Source of the DNA: Beta vulgaris subsp. vulgaris
Lineage: Eukaryota > Streptophyta > Magnoliopsida > Caryophyllales > Amaranthaceae
Length of the DNA: 64,000 nucleotides
Assembly: GCF_026745355.1 (NCBI RefSeq)
Contig: NC_079207.1
Coordinates: 32,847,020 to 32,911,019 of the forward strand
Direction: 5' to 3'
A model generated the notes under the pieces. That model was not told the DNA's origin. It worked only from the letters and a program-made list of their open reading frames with translations, and ran no database searches. Below are positions 34,180 through 45,489 of the stretch, piece after piece. Made by a program: the position numbers and the translations under genes. How positions within the stretch are numbered: position 1 is the stretch's first letter; each line of letters opens with the position of its first letter.

Positions 34180-36260
34180 GTAGATGAAGTAGCGCTGGAC
34201 CCAGCAAAGCTAGAGCAGACTGTTCAGATTAGGGCATCCCTACCAGATGAAGAAAAGCAGCGGATCGTTGAATTCCTGAGAGAGAATATAAGTTGTTTCG
34301 CGTGGAGTCATGAAGATATGGTAGGCATTGAACCTGACATCATCACTCATAAGCTGAACTTTGACCCCAACTCTAAACCTGTCAAGCAAAAAAGGAGGAA
34401 GTTCGCACCAGAAAGAAATGTAATAGTCAATGAGGAAGTAAAGAAGCTGCTGAAAGCTGGTAAGATCAGAGAAGTCAAGTATCCAGATTGGCTAGCTAAT
34501 GTGGTTGTCGTCGGCAAAAAAAATGGCAAGTGGCGAGTGTGTATCGATTTCACCGATCTCAACAAGGCGTGTCCAAAAGATCCCTTTCCACTACCACATA
34601 TCAATGCATTGGTAGACGCTACAGCTGGGCATGAAAGATTGACCTTCTTGGACGCATATTCTGGCTATAATCAGATACTCATGGACCCTGCAGATCAAGA
34701 AAAGACAGCGTTCATGACTTAAAGAGGCATTTATTGCTATAAGGTGATGCCGTTCGGATTGAAAAACGCAGGTGCCACCTACCAGCGGTTAGTTAACAAA
34801 ATGTTCAAGAAGCAGCTGGGAGATACAATGGAAGTTTATATAGATGACATGCTGGTCAAAACCAAGTAAGCTGAAGATCACGTTGCTCATCTGCGAGAAA
34901 CTTTCGAAGTCTTGAAAAGGTATGGGATGAAGCATAACCCTAGTAAATATTCCTTTAGAGTCCCTGCAGGAAAATTTATGGGGTACATCGTCACGCAGCG
35001 AGGCATAGAAGCTAATCCCAGCCAAGTGCAAGCATTGATCAATATCCAATCACCCCGGAACTTAAAGGAAGTCCATAAGCTAACTGGGAGAGTAGCTGTG
35101 CTCAATAGGTTCATATCCAGATCCTCCAATAAATGCCATTTGTTCTACAACGTGCTGAAAAAGAACAAGGGATTCAACTGGACGGACGAGCATGAAGCTG
35201 TGCTGGAAGATCTAAAAGCTTACCTGGCCCAACCCCCTCTGCTATCAAAGCCAGCTGTAGGCGAGACACTCCAGTTATATCTAGCTGTCAGCAGCAAAGC
35301 GGTAAGTGCGGTGCTATCTAGGGAAGCCGAAAGCCAACAGCTCCCGGTTTATTACGTAAGTAAATCCTTGCTGGACGCTGAAACCAGGTACACATCACTA
35401 GAAAAATTAGTACTAGCTTTATACATGGCATCACGTAAGTTAAGACATTACTTTGAATCTCATCCTATTCATGTCATGACTAACTATCCTATCAAAGCTG
35501 TACTAAGGAAACCAGAGTGCTCAGGGAGAATGGCCAAATGGGCTATATCCCTAAGCGCGCATGATATCAAGTATTTGCCTAGAACAACTATAAAATCCCA
35601 AGCTTTAGCTGACTTTGTGGCAGACTTCAGTCCTGACCTGGCAGCTGCAGCTGAAGAGGAAGTGTGTCACATTAATCGAGTAGGTAAGTCCGGAACCTGG
35701 CAGCTGCACGTAGATGGATCCTCGAATTTTAGAGGAGCTGGCCTAGGTATAGTACTAAAGTCGCCACAAGGGGACATGATAGTGCGAGCTATCTGTTGTG
35801 ACTTTAAAGCTACTAACAATGAGGCTGAGTATGAAGCCTTAATTACAGGCATGATATTAGCATATAATTCAAAAGCTAACAGCATGCATGTGTTTAGTGA
35901 TTCGCTACTAATAGTAAGCCAGGTAAAAGGAGAATACGCAGCCAAAGATTCGAAAATGGCGTCACACCTGGACCTGGTCAAAGAAAAAGCCAAGCTGTTC
36001 GAGGAGTTCAACATAAAGCAAATCCAAGGGATCAAAACACCAAAGCCGATGCCCTAGCCAACTTGGGGTCAGCGCTCAGAAAATGCGATTTCAAGTCAAT
36101 ACCAATAGCTCATTTAGCTGAACCAGCTATCAGCAAACAGGTAAACATTGTGCTATAGGATGGTGGCTGCGAGGCAAGAACCAGTTGGATCCAGCCAATA
36201 CTCGAGTACCTGGAAAAGGACGTCCTACCAGAAGATAAGCTGGAGGCCCGGAAGCTGCAA
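34180..36260 (+). pseudogene. Tat-1 RT, RNase H and second RNase H
   Basis: RT: VKKLLKAGKIREVKYPDWLANVV, WRVCIDFTDLNKACPKDPFPLP, FLDAYSGYNQI and catalytic VYIDDMLVK at about 34838. First RNase H: LYLAVSSKAVSAVLSREAE and TSLEKLVLALYMASRKLRHYF. Second, archaeal-type RNase H: GTWQLHVDGSSNFRGAGLGIVL … ATNNEAEYEALITGM … HVFSDSLLIVSQVKGEY (35695-36000), a Tat hallmark. Stops at 34719, 34867 and 36156 and a frame change near 36040 inactivate it. At 34867 Tat-2 has CAA and at 36156 CAC. Confidence 0.9.
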
Positions 36261-37427
36261 ATGAAAGCTACCAGGTATCATGCCATCTCAGGTACCCTAT
36301 TCGAAAGATCCTGCGCCAGCCATGACTTGCTGCAAAGATGCTTAGAAAAAGACCAATGGGAATCTACGCTCAAAGAATTTCATGAAGGAGAGTGCGGATC
36401 CCACGCAGCAGGAAGAAGCTTGTCAAATAAAATCCAAGCTTATGGATACTATCAGCCAACCATGCGCCAGGATGCAAAAAGGTACGTGCAGAAATGTGAA
36501 AGCTGCCAAAAGCATGCAGGTATGTCCCACCAACCAGCTGAGGTATTGCATCCCACCTTGACACCTTGGCCTTTCATGAGGTGGGGCATGGACATTGTGG
36601 GAAAGCTACCAGTGGCCCCAGGGCAAAAAGTCTTCATGCTAGCACTCACAGACTACTTCTCCAAATAGATCAAAGCTGGGGCATTCCAGCAGATAAGGGA
36701 TAAAGAAGATATATATTTTTTACACACTAACATCATTTGCAGGTTCGACATACCTAGCGAGATCATTTATGACAATGGGTCACAATTCATAAGTGATAAA
36801 ACGAGGCAGTTTTGCCATGAATGGAACATCAACCTGGTGACCTCAACGCCCAGGTACCCGCAAGCTAATGGACAAGCTGAGTCCAGCAATAAAGTAATTA
36901 TCAACGATATCAAGAGACGTTTAAAAGCTAAAAAAGGGAAATGGGCAGAAGAGCTGCCTAAAGTACTCTGGGCAAATAGAACAACTCCGAGAGGCGCTAC
37001 AGGAAGAACTCCCTTCTCACTCGTGTATGGATGCGAGGCAGTGTTACCTGCAGAAGTGGCTATTCCTACAGCTAGGTATGGTTTACTGACTCCAGAAGCC
37101 AACGATGAAGAACTCAGCTATGACCTTGACACCATCGAAGAACTAAGGGATAATGTGTTAGTAAGCATGGCTGCACAACAGCAGGTAGTAGCTCGCAACT
37201 TCAACAAAAATGTAAAGGCTAAAGTGTTCAAATTGGGAGACTGGGTTCTCAGGAAGGTATTTCAGAATACTCAAGAGCTGAATGCAGGTAAGCTAGGGAT
37301 AAGCTGGGAATGCCCTTACCTGATTGATCAAGTAGTTGGAAAAGGTGCTTATCGCCTAGTCAATAAGAATGGAAAATCGGTACCTAGAAGTTGGAACACT
37401 TCTCACCTCAAGTTGTATCATTTCTAA
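36261..37427 (+). pseudogene. Tat-1 integrase
   Basis: HHCC finger (HEGECGSHAAGRSL … CESCQKH) at 36380-36520. The DDE core has WGMDIVGKLP, then IIYDNGSQF and NGQAESSNK. The C-terminal part is KVFKLGDWVLRKVF … YRLVNKNGKSVPRSWNTSHLKLYHF, stop at 37425. All three catalytic acidic residues are present. A single TAG at 36666-36668, where Tat-2 reads TGG, truncates it between the first and second catalytic residues. Apart from a possible shift near 36700 the frame is good, so loss of function is recent. Confidence 0.9.
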
Positions 37428-37944
37428 CCTGGGGCAGAAGCCAGGTTATCAACCGGCAACAGACGCTAGATTCCTAAGGAAGGTAACCATTGTTCCCAAG
37501 CAGAACATTGGTCCGCCAGGTAAACAAAGTTTTCTACCTTTCTAACAGAATGAATATTCTTTCGCTAAAAAAATAATAGTGACCTAAGTATATTAGGACC
37601 ATTGGTCATGGCAATGGCCCACCTTGGTTTTACCCATGTGCAGGCAAACACAAGAGGTCGTAGCACCTAGTTAAACAACTAAAGGTTGAAGCACCAGAGC
37701 TTAGTTGTATGGTCGTAGCACCAAGGAAACGGGCCCAACCAAAGCAAAACTCAAGTACATCAGGTAAAAATCATCATCCAAAGCTGACGAGTATAAGCAT
37801 GCATGCAAAAGAAATGTTTATTAAACACTAAGCAAAAGTCACAAGTTCAAAAGATCCAAAATAAATATGTTCATACAAAGACACGTTGCCCCCTTAGGCA
37901 ACGGTAAAAAGTGTTCTAAGTTAAATCATTAAGAACCTAAGGAA
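37428..37944. other. Tat-1 spacer between convergent genes
   Basis: Between the integrase end (plus strand) and the end of the antisense gene (minus strand). No coding. It contains loosely repeated phrases such as GTCGTAGCACC near 37650-37720. Confidence 0.5.
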
Positions 37945-39726
37945 TTAAGAAGCTGTGCTGGCATCATCACCAGCGACCTTATCCTTGTCACCTGGTGTGC
38001 CATCTTCTAGCTGACCAGCCGTGTTTGGAGACTCCGCAGTAGAAAGCTTGGAATCGTTCGGTTTACCACCAGTAGCCAGAGCCTCCAAAGCCGCCATAGA
38101 ATCCAGCTTCAGGTATCTATCAATGTAAGCATTGATACCTTTGTCGTCCAGCTTCTTAAAACGTATCAGGTATGCCAGCTTGGCGGTTTCTATAATCTTG
38201 GCTTCAGCTTGGACGTCCAAAACTCTTTCATCAACATCCTTTGCAGCTGCAATCAACTCCCCTTTGAGACGTTCGATCTCCTTCTCAGCTGTGGCTATTT
38301 TTTGGTCCTTCTCCAACCTTTCTTTCTTAATCAGCTTCACCTCAGCATCCAGCTTACTCTCAGCATCCAGCTTGGCCTTCTTCTCCTTCTCAAGGTTCGT
38401 CTGAAAGCTCAGATTGTCCTTTTGAAGGCAAGCCACCTTAACATTAAGAGAGGCCACATTTCGTAGGCTGTCTCTGGCAGCTAGGCAGTTCTGAGTAACC
38501 TGGCATAAAAGGAGCAGAGTATGAGTACATATGCATTAAAATCCGGCATGTAAGGTAATCTATGGGATATTGCTTACCTGCAACGATAGCTGCACAGCGT
38601 GATTCAAAGTCACCTCTAAATCCTGTCCCTTGAGCCTTTTTCGCGAGGCTGGGAAGAGAAGCTTTTCAGCTGAGGGCTAGATGCCACCCTCTAAACCTTC
38701 TTCAGCTAGGAAGTCGGCAGGTAAGCTTACAATGAATTCGTCTTAGTCTTGTTTGGAAGACTTAGCTGGGATATTAATAATGGTTGGAGCAGTAGAGAAG
38801 CGTAGCTGCTTGTGAGGCGGCTTTTCAGCTTGTGAGTGGCCGGAGGAGGCTGCTGATCTCTTTCTATTTTTGAGCCTATCCATGGCATCCTCATCAGAAA
38901 GGGTGCTGGATTTAACTTGAGCTGCATGCAATAGCTATTTTAGCCAGGAAGCCGAAGTAAAATTCCAAAGTAAAAAGCAGAGTCATAGCATGTAGTTACC
39001 AGAAGACATTGAGTTTGTACGAGAAGAGAGTTTGGTGTCAAGTGGAGTAATCTCGGCAGGGGTAAAATAAGTGCAATCTTCAAGAGGTAAACTGAACAGA
39101 TCAGCTAGCCTCTCAGCTTGTTCAGAATAGCGCCAAGTCCTGCAGAGAAAGCAAGGTAAGAACCTAGTTAATTTATTTTTAGGAATAAAGGAGAGATTGA
39201 ATGAACATATACCTTTGTTAAACCAACCCCCAATAAGAGAGTTCCCAGCTTCGCCCAGCGAGTCTTTTACTACAAAAAAGTATCTAGTTTTCCATATAGA
39301 GTCAGAGGCGGTTGTGCCATCTACCAGTGGGGGGTGGGGTGCTTTATCCCTAAGTGTTAAAATCCTTATTGCTGATTTTCTAACACTATAAGCTGTCAAA
39401 AATTCATTTAAAGAGAATGGAGGATCCCATGTACCGGTGAAGGTTTCCAGAACTAGGCAGGTCTTCCAGAAAGCTGACATCAGTTGGCCAGGCGAGAGGT
39501 GAAGAACCTCCATGAAAGATCTAGTGAATGGTGAGAAATCATAGTTGTAGCCTAAGAGAAAAGGGTGTTCATAATAGCATATGTAATCTTCCGGGCAAGT
39601 TTCGGGCCTGCATGTAGAAGAAGGAATTATGATTTGGGTTCCATCAGGGAAATTCCCCAGCCTCTTAAGCCCCTCAATGTCTCGAGCAGTGATGGAGGAA
39701 GGAACATCCTCTATTGCCTTGCCCAT
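37945..39726 (-). pseudogene. Antisense spliced gene inside Tat-1 (gypsy-associated, coiled coil)
   Basis: Minus strand. First coding segment 39726-39000 (MGKAIEDVPSSITARDIEGL … YYEHPFLLGYNYDFSPFTRSF … LSPGQLMSAFWKTCLVLETF). It resembles the plant family named putative gypsy type transposon (Pfam Transposase_28, from memory). A GT-AG intron at 38999-38922 restores frame to 38921-38578. A second at 38577-38500 leads to 38499-37945, a long coiled coil (EKEKKAKLDAESKLDAEVKL…) with an acidic tail ending DDASTAS. A possible intron 39212-39140 would shift frame, and the unspliced frame is open there. Two in-frame stops near 38743 and 38670 make it defective. Its function is not known. Tat-3 has a gene in the equivalent place. 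Confidence 0.75.
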
Positions 39727-39846
39727 CAGAAGATAAATCGCAAGAGTATTTCGGAAAACGAAAGAAAAAGAAGAGGAAATTTACCTGTGGAAGGGAGTAG
39801 GCAAGGAAGCAAGAAGAAAGTGAAGTTTCAGGAAGTAATTAAGAGC

Positions 39847-39856
39847 CCTTAAATAC
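39847..39856 (-). promoter_or_regulatory. Possible TATA box of the Tat-1 antisense gene
   Basis: GTATTTAAGG on the minus strand about 120 bp upstream of the antisense ATG. Weak evidence, based on position and composition. Confidence 0.3.
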
Positions 39857-40224
39857 TTGGGGCACAATGGTATAATATTCCAACAGATAAAAATTTATTA
39901 TGCTTAAGAGTTTATCATTTTGCTGCTGCTTATATCAAATTAAATCAGGTACTAAGTGAATTTATCTCTTTAAGGAGATAGCATCCCAAGTCAGAAAAAT
40001 TGTTATCTTTTTGAGGTGAAACGATTTTTCTTATCTTTTATCTTTTTGAGGTGAAACGATTTTTCTTATCTTTTTAAAGTAAAAGGATAGATTTTACAAG
40101 TATGAAAATTTTATCTCAAATCTTCTTATGAGCTGATATTGTTTGCTAAAGTATTTCATTTCTTTTTGGTAACTTGTGAATTTAACTAAGTGCGCCTAGG
40201 TTGGCATCACAAGTTAGGGACAAT

Positions 40225-40872
40225 TGTTATGTCCTAATATTTGCCTAAGCTGGAAAGTGCAGGTAGGCGTCCGTCATCACTATCTGGGAATCAGCTAAAG
40301 AGAGCCAGGAAGCAGCAATCGCAAGTAATCGCAAGTTCTGGCAAATAATTCAAAAAGAGTGCATAAGTAACTAATCAAGACTTGGTCAAAAGACGTTGTT
40401 TCAGCAATCATGCCTAAAAAATAGGGCGAGATCCGTGGTTGAGCAGAAGATGGAGCTGTTCCTTGATTCTAGGAAATGGTGGCAATATAGTAGGAGTTAG
40501 TTGCTAACGGCTAATTGTAAACAACGTTAAATGAAATGCACTTGTATAAATAGAAAAGAGGATCTGAGTAGCAGATAAGTTCTGGAGATGATTTACATTC
40601 GAATATCTTCTTTGCTCTTTACAATATAAAAAAGTGTAATTAGCACAAGCTGTAAGCTGTAATTATCAGATATAGTGGATTGGTGGACTCAATTCCACCC
40701 GTGGTTTTTTACCCTTCTTCCTGGGGTTTTCCGCGTCACCATTTCTTGGTGTCTTGTTCTTTTCTCGCATTTGTTCATTTTTGTAGCTAGCTTTCCTATT
40801 TGTTCTTAGCTGCAACTTTGTTAGCTGTAGATCCTCGGCTAAGTTTTGCCTGAGCAGAATTTGGCATAAACA
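40225..40872 (+). repeat. Tat-1 3' LTR
   Basis: 648 bp, preceded by the purine-rich AAGTTAGGGACAAT (40211-40224). It ends GGCATAAACA, then the target duplication AGACT. Confidence 0.95.
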
Positions 40873-40877
40873 AGACT

Positions 40878-41319
40878 GAAACATTATGTAATTGGTTTTA
40901 ATGTTCTCTCTGATATGTTATGCTGATATGTTATGCTGCTAATAAGCACCTGCAGAGAAAGTACGATATGCAGATGCACTTGCCGATGCTATGCAACACC
41001 GTGTCATGACTCGTTCCAGAGTCAGCACGTGACAACCAGTTGATATAGATGCTTGTATAAGAAATTGATCACCTTGGCATCAGTTGGTTTGTTCAACAGC
41101 ATTAAACACGGCTATGAAAGCAGGAAATTTTATAGGATTTCAACTCCTAACACAAATTTGAAAAGTATAATCCATATTCCATCGTCCCATACTCCCATCC
41201 TCAATAAACTTGGATTCATGAACATCAGATGGACTATGCTGATGTTTTAAATTAATAACTCATCGAGAAGCAAAACCAAACCTTTGTGATAGCAATTAGC
41301 ACATTCTAAATACTCGACG
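40878..41319. other. Host sequence, no gene recognised
   Basis: Right flank of Tat-1. No confident coding stretch. Confidence 0.4.
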
Positions 41320-41880
41320 GATAGTCTTTCTCTGGTAGCATAGTCTGTCCCAAAACAGTCCAAGCGGTGTAGGACTCAGAATCCTTGACAAATGCCACTC
41401 CACTGCAAGAGCTGCTAAGCAATTAGAAGTGAACAATTGAGAGAATTGGTAACAGCAGACAGATGATACTACCTCAGCAACGGAAGTGCTCTATTGGTTC
41501 TCCCTGCAGCCAGTAGTCAACAGAATGCTGTTGAAAAATATAGATAAATATATTCTAAACATATGTCCACAAGTACATGACACGTAAAATCATTATTTTC
41601 AAGAGAAGTAACTCAGTCGTGTAAAGTTCATGATCATTTCCACTCAAAAGTCACAGCAAGGGGGGATAAGTTGAATGCAGACTGGTGCACGTTTTCTCGG
41701 AGTATCAGGAAACCCTGATATGTTTTTATTTCTTTCATGATTAGCAGCCAGATTTAATCGCTGGGTTAGGTAATCCCAACTTTTGGCGAATGACAGGGTG
41801 TTGAAGACAGAAGACAGAGTTGCTGTTCCATTTAGTGCATAAATAATGAGCTATGTATCAGAGAATTGTTGCAATCCAGA
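41320..41880 (-). pseudogene. Decayed exon cluster paralogous to 53.66-54.15 kb
   Basis: Read on the minus strand, a segment near 41660-41700 (DTPRKRAPVC) matches PRKRGPVSAHNLSP at the 53.9-kb paralogue but is frameshifted. A 31-nt exon with AG/GT borders (41503-41473, GGAGAACC…CTTCCGTTGCTGAG) is conserved. An acceptor near 41420 opens a short coding stretch (CSGVAFVKDSESYTAWTVLG) with a stop after YPSSI. Intron sequences are also similar between copies, so this was a DNA-level duplication. The family was not recognised. Confidence 0.5.
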
Positions 41881-43407
41881 CACCTTAATCAAAATTCCAA
41901 AGACACGTTTATACCGAGGCGAAGAAACTTTTGAACTACAATGCATCTGAGTTCAAACAAAAAAAAGCACCTCATTCATGGTAATAAAGGAAGCTAAATC
42001 CTCAGTCTCACAACTGACGGGCACCTGTAACACAATAATACAAATTGAACCTTATTTAAATCTGTTCACTCACTTTGGCTAGCAATTGCAGTTTTCCTTT
42101 TCTCTTCTGCCCCAATAGAGGAGCTAAAAACAATCTAGCAAACCAGAAACAGGGATCAGAGTGAATTTTCATGAATGACATGCTAGATATACATAAATAA
42201 TACTTAGAAAAAGCATCCTTAGTTAATAAGTGAGTCTTGTACATTTCAGGCAATTTTTGCAGAAGCAATATCCTATTGTTTAGCCAGAAACTTCAGTGTT
42301 ACAGAATTTCTAAGCTGCATGCAACAGCAATGCTTTATAATTAAAAGTCAATATATGCAACTCAGTTTCTAAATACGCGTTGAAAAATTTCAGATACTTG
42401 CAAGCAGAAAAAATAAACCTTGCTCTGAACAGAAATATGTTGATCCCAAGCCTCAACTAACCATTAGGCAACAAGTCTAACTCTATATCTGCCCAACAAT
42501 TAAAATCTAACCCCTTGAAATTCAGGGGAAAATGACACCACAATCCCTAATATGGTCTCTATTCCTTAAATATTATGATATTGATTAGTCATGAAATCTC
42601 CCAAAATTAAGGGTTACCTTTTCAAATCTGTCCTCCACATAAACTAACTTGTTAACCAGGTTAAAAAGAGCGATGGACATGTGATCAAACCCGGAACCAT
42701 CCCCCCCAGACCTTCCCTTCCAACCTTCCTCACCAAAAACCCACTTTCTCTAATGCAAGCAACCATCACTGACTCTATGAACTCCTCGTGACAAGCTTAG
42801 AACCCTGAACCAGGGAAGTACTAAGCACAGTTACTGACAAGGTGGTGATTAAATTTACATAACCTGTGATCAAACACCAGAAATTGATTCACATCATGTT
42901 AAGAACAAACAAAAGGAGAGAGTGATACACACAACTAAGGATTACATCAGATAAAATTGTAGGAGTAACATCTAAAATTAAACAAGCAACCAAAATATCA
43001 GAAACTAACATAAAACAGAAGCTTTCAATTCCACTAGAGCAGCATAATTCCAGGCATTTATAAAAGTAATGAAAGCAAGTGAGAAATAAACGAACGGAAG
43101 TATTATCAGAAGAAGTCATTGATTAAAGAAACACAAGAAAGTATCCTCACAATCAGACGATTCTATCAGCCCCACAGTAGATTGAATCACTAATGCTCAA
43201 AATCATACCAAAAATCAACAAAAACTGTACTATTATATCAAACGAATGAAAAACTTATCTCTGAGATTCTTCTATAAAAATTACATCTTCAAGTTGGCAA
43301 TACATCTGCAGCACATAAATATATTTACATTGAACAGCATTTTACAAAGATAATATGTATGCAGCAGTAAAATATTCCGGATCGAATCTTGTGTAAGACC
43401 TGAAAGA
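41881..43407. other. Intergenic host DNA
   Basis: No convincing exon. The last ~250 bp would be the 3' untranslated region of the LysM receptor gene. Confidence 0.4.
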
Positions 43408-45489
43408 TTATCTGGTATGACTCAAGGAAGATGAATTTGCAAGTTCATCAGACGGATCCCAATCCAAAGACGAAGAGAATATCTTTGAGAGTGTCATAGA
43501 GACCTCGGATATAGATGGTCGAGAGTTAAAATCTGGATCCACACATTTATAACCCAATTGAGCCATTGTATATGCCAAATCCAAGGGGTATTCCCTTCTC
43601 AAATTAGAGTCCATGAATTCCACCAGCTTCTCTCTCACATTTTCTCCCTCAAACACCTTTCTGATCACTATAAACAACAAATCATCTGCACCTCCTTTGT
43701 TAGTTCCTGATGGTTTCACAGCTGGTTTTCCTGATAAGAGCTCAAGCATTACAACCCCGAAAGCAAACACATCGAGTTTTGTGGTCACCGCCCCGTTTTC
43801 TATGTACTCAGGGGCTAAGTAACCATGAGTTCCAACCACGTGTTTAGTCAAGTGTAAGACTCCGTTTTCACTTTGATCTTGGATAGTTCTTGCTAGGCCG
43901 AAATTTGTGATCTTTGCTCGGAAGTTGCTATCTAAGACTATATTGGTACTCTTGAGATTTTTGTGGATGTAAGGAGGTTGAATATAGCTATGCAGGTAAT
44001 TCAAAGCATCAGCAATATTACAGGCAATTTGAACTCTTTGTTTCCAACCTATAACAGGTCGCGAGAGCGAATCATCGTAGCCTTCAGATTGCTGCTTCTC
44101 TTGGGGTAAAAGCCATTTATCAAGTGAACCCTTCTCAGCATACTCAAAAACCAAATAAGTGTTTCCATCATGGGTGCAATACCCAGATAACCGAGTTATG
44201 TTGGAGTGATTGATATGCTTCAAAATGTTAATCTCATCATTAGGAACATTACCTTTCAGGACCTTGATTGCAGCTTCATCACCATTAAACTCACCTCTAA
44301 ACATGGATCCTTTGATGTTATTTTCCTTACTAAAATTCCCAGTTGCCTTTTCAATTTCCTTAAACTTGTAAGCAGTCAATGACCCAATTGCAAGCTTCAA
44401 TCCATCCAAACCCATAGATGATGATTTGTTACTGGTCTGACTACTGGTATAAGATACTGGCAATGGTGTAAAGAGGGATGATGATTCAGTAACCTCGTAA
44501 GCTCCTTTTTCCTCGCTCTTGAAGACAGGAAGCGGCTTCTTCTTTGCAGGGCGCATAACACAAAACCAATATAGGAAACACCCAAGAATAAGCACCACAA
44601 CCCCAACTCCAATCCCAATTCCTATAAACAATCCCTTGTTAGCACCACCACCACCAGTATCAGGACCACTACCATCACTTGTACGAGCATCAAATTGTCG
44701 TGGCAGAGGAGGTGGAGGCGAAGGAAGGTTTGTGAGCCTAGGAGTAGATGTCAGAGGCACTAAGATTGGTGTAAAAGGGTAGATAATATCATCTTCTCTA
44801 AGGTCATTAGCATCCAAAACACTCTGATAATCAGCTCCGAACATCTGAGCTATACGAGTCGGAGTATCACCCCAAGTAACAATATAAGACAGCAGATACT
44901 GAGACCCGTACTGTCTCTGTTGCTCAGCAGTAGGACAGGCACACATAAGTGGCACCAGTAACTCATCTCCAGGTACAAGGTTAGTCATGTTATAAACATT
45001 TTGAGCCATCATAGCTTGGCATGTTGTCAACCCTTGATAAGTATTGTTTGCTGTCGAAAAATAAGTATCACCTAGTGTCTGCAACCTATGCCGTGCATTA
45101 TGTTGGTAGAACCTGTTTGTTGTGTTACTGACGCGGTTTCTTGTAGTTGTGCAGGAGCAACGGACAGGTACGATTATGAGGCGGCCAGCAGGGATAGGAT
45201 CCAACTCGGATATATTATTAAGCTGTCCGATTTCGGAAACACTAGAGTTGAGGAGGAAGGCAATATTAGGAGGAGTTCCATAGGAAGGCGGTTGTGATCT
45301 GAAGGTAACATAAGCTGTACACGAAGAGCGGTTTCCGTTACATTGGAAACCGAACGTGGCGTTGTTGTTGTTGTTGTTACAATCTAGTTGATCGTTGTTC
45401 AAATATGTTTGCTGTGAGGTTGATTGCCGTATGTGGAATTGTAGGATTGTGATTGTAATGAATAGCAAAAGTAAAGTAGAGTTCCTCAT
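43408..45489 (-). CDS. LYK5-like: LysM receptor-like pseudokinase, LYK4/LYK5 class
   Basis: 693 residues in one uninterrupted frame, the usual length and intronless form of LYK4/LYK5. Signal peptide about 1-25. Ectodomain with three LysM-type repeats separated by paired cysteines (CSC at 111-113, CAC at 183-185). Proline/glycine-rich stalk 245-282, membrane span about 285-310 (GLFIGIGIGVGVVVLILGCF). Kinase-like domain about 375-680. The glycine loop is degenerate (IKGSMFRGEF), the lysine is kept (K409), the catalytic HRD is HKN (509-511) and DFG is NFG (529-531), so it should be catalytically dead, as in AtLYK5. Family role: plasma-membrane chitin-oligomer receptor working with a CERK1-type active kinase. 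It is the only intact host gene seen here. LYK4 is the alternative name. Confidence 0.93.
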   Translation of the reverse strand: MRNSTLLLLFITITILQFHIRQSTSQQTYLNNDQLDCNNNNNNATFGFQCNGNRSSCTAYVTFRSQPPSYGTPPNIAFLLNSSVSEIGQLNNISELDPIPAGRLIIVPVRCSCTTTRNRVSNTTNRFYQHNARHRLQTLGDTYFSTANNTYQGLTTCQAMMAQNVYNMTNLVPGDELLVPLMCACPTAEQQRQYGSQYLLSYIVTWGDTPTRIAQMFGADYQSVLDANDLREDDIIYPFTPILVPLTSTPRLTNLPSPPPPLPRQFDARTSDGSGPDTGGGGANKGLFIGIGIGVGVVVLILGCFLYWFCVMRPAKKKPLPVFKSEEKGAYEVTESSSLFTPLPVSYTSSQTSNKSSSMGLDGLKLAIGSLTAYKFKEIEKATGNFSKENNIKGSMFRGEFNGDEAAIKVLKGNVPNDEINILKHINHSNITRLSGYCTHDGNTYLVFEYAEKGSLDKWLLPQEKQQSEGYDDSLSRPVIGWKQRVQIACNIADALNYLHSYIQPPYIHKNLKSTNIVLDSNFRAKITNFGLARTIQDQSENGVLHLTKHVVGTHGYLAPEYIENGAVTTKLDVFAFGVVMLELLSGKPAVKPSGTNKGGADDLLFIVIRKVFEGENVREKLVEFMDSNLRREYPLDLAYTMAQLGYKCVDPDFNSRPSISEVSMTLSKIFSSSLDWDPSDELANSSSLSHTR

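Larger units (their letters stand above)
31415..40872 (+). mobile_element. Tat-lineage Ty3/gypsy element (Tat-1), 9.46 kb
   Basis: Complete element with target duplication AGACT (31410-31414, 40873-40877), LTRs 31415-32068 and 40225-40872, a non-methionine primer-binding site (TGGCGCC…) and a purine tract before the 3' LTR. Order is gag, protease, RT, RNase H, a second archaeal-type RNase H, integrase, which with that extra RNase H marks the Tat group (Ogre, Retand and relatives). A spliced gene occupies the opposite strand between integrase and 3' LTR. LTRs differ at about 16 positions in 645 by eye. Several stops break pol. Confidence 0.93.

Noticed and set aside
44519..44782. Proline-rich frame antisense to the LysM receptor
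   Set aside because: It mirrors the proline/glycine stalk and transmembrane coding of the receptor gene.
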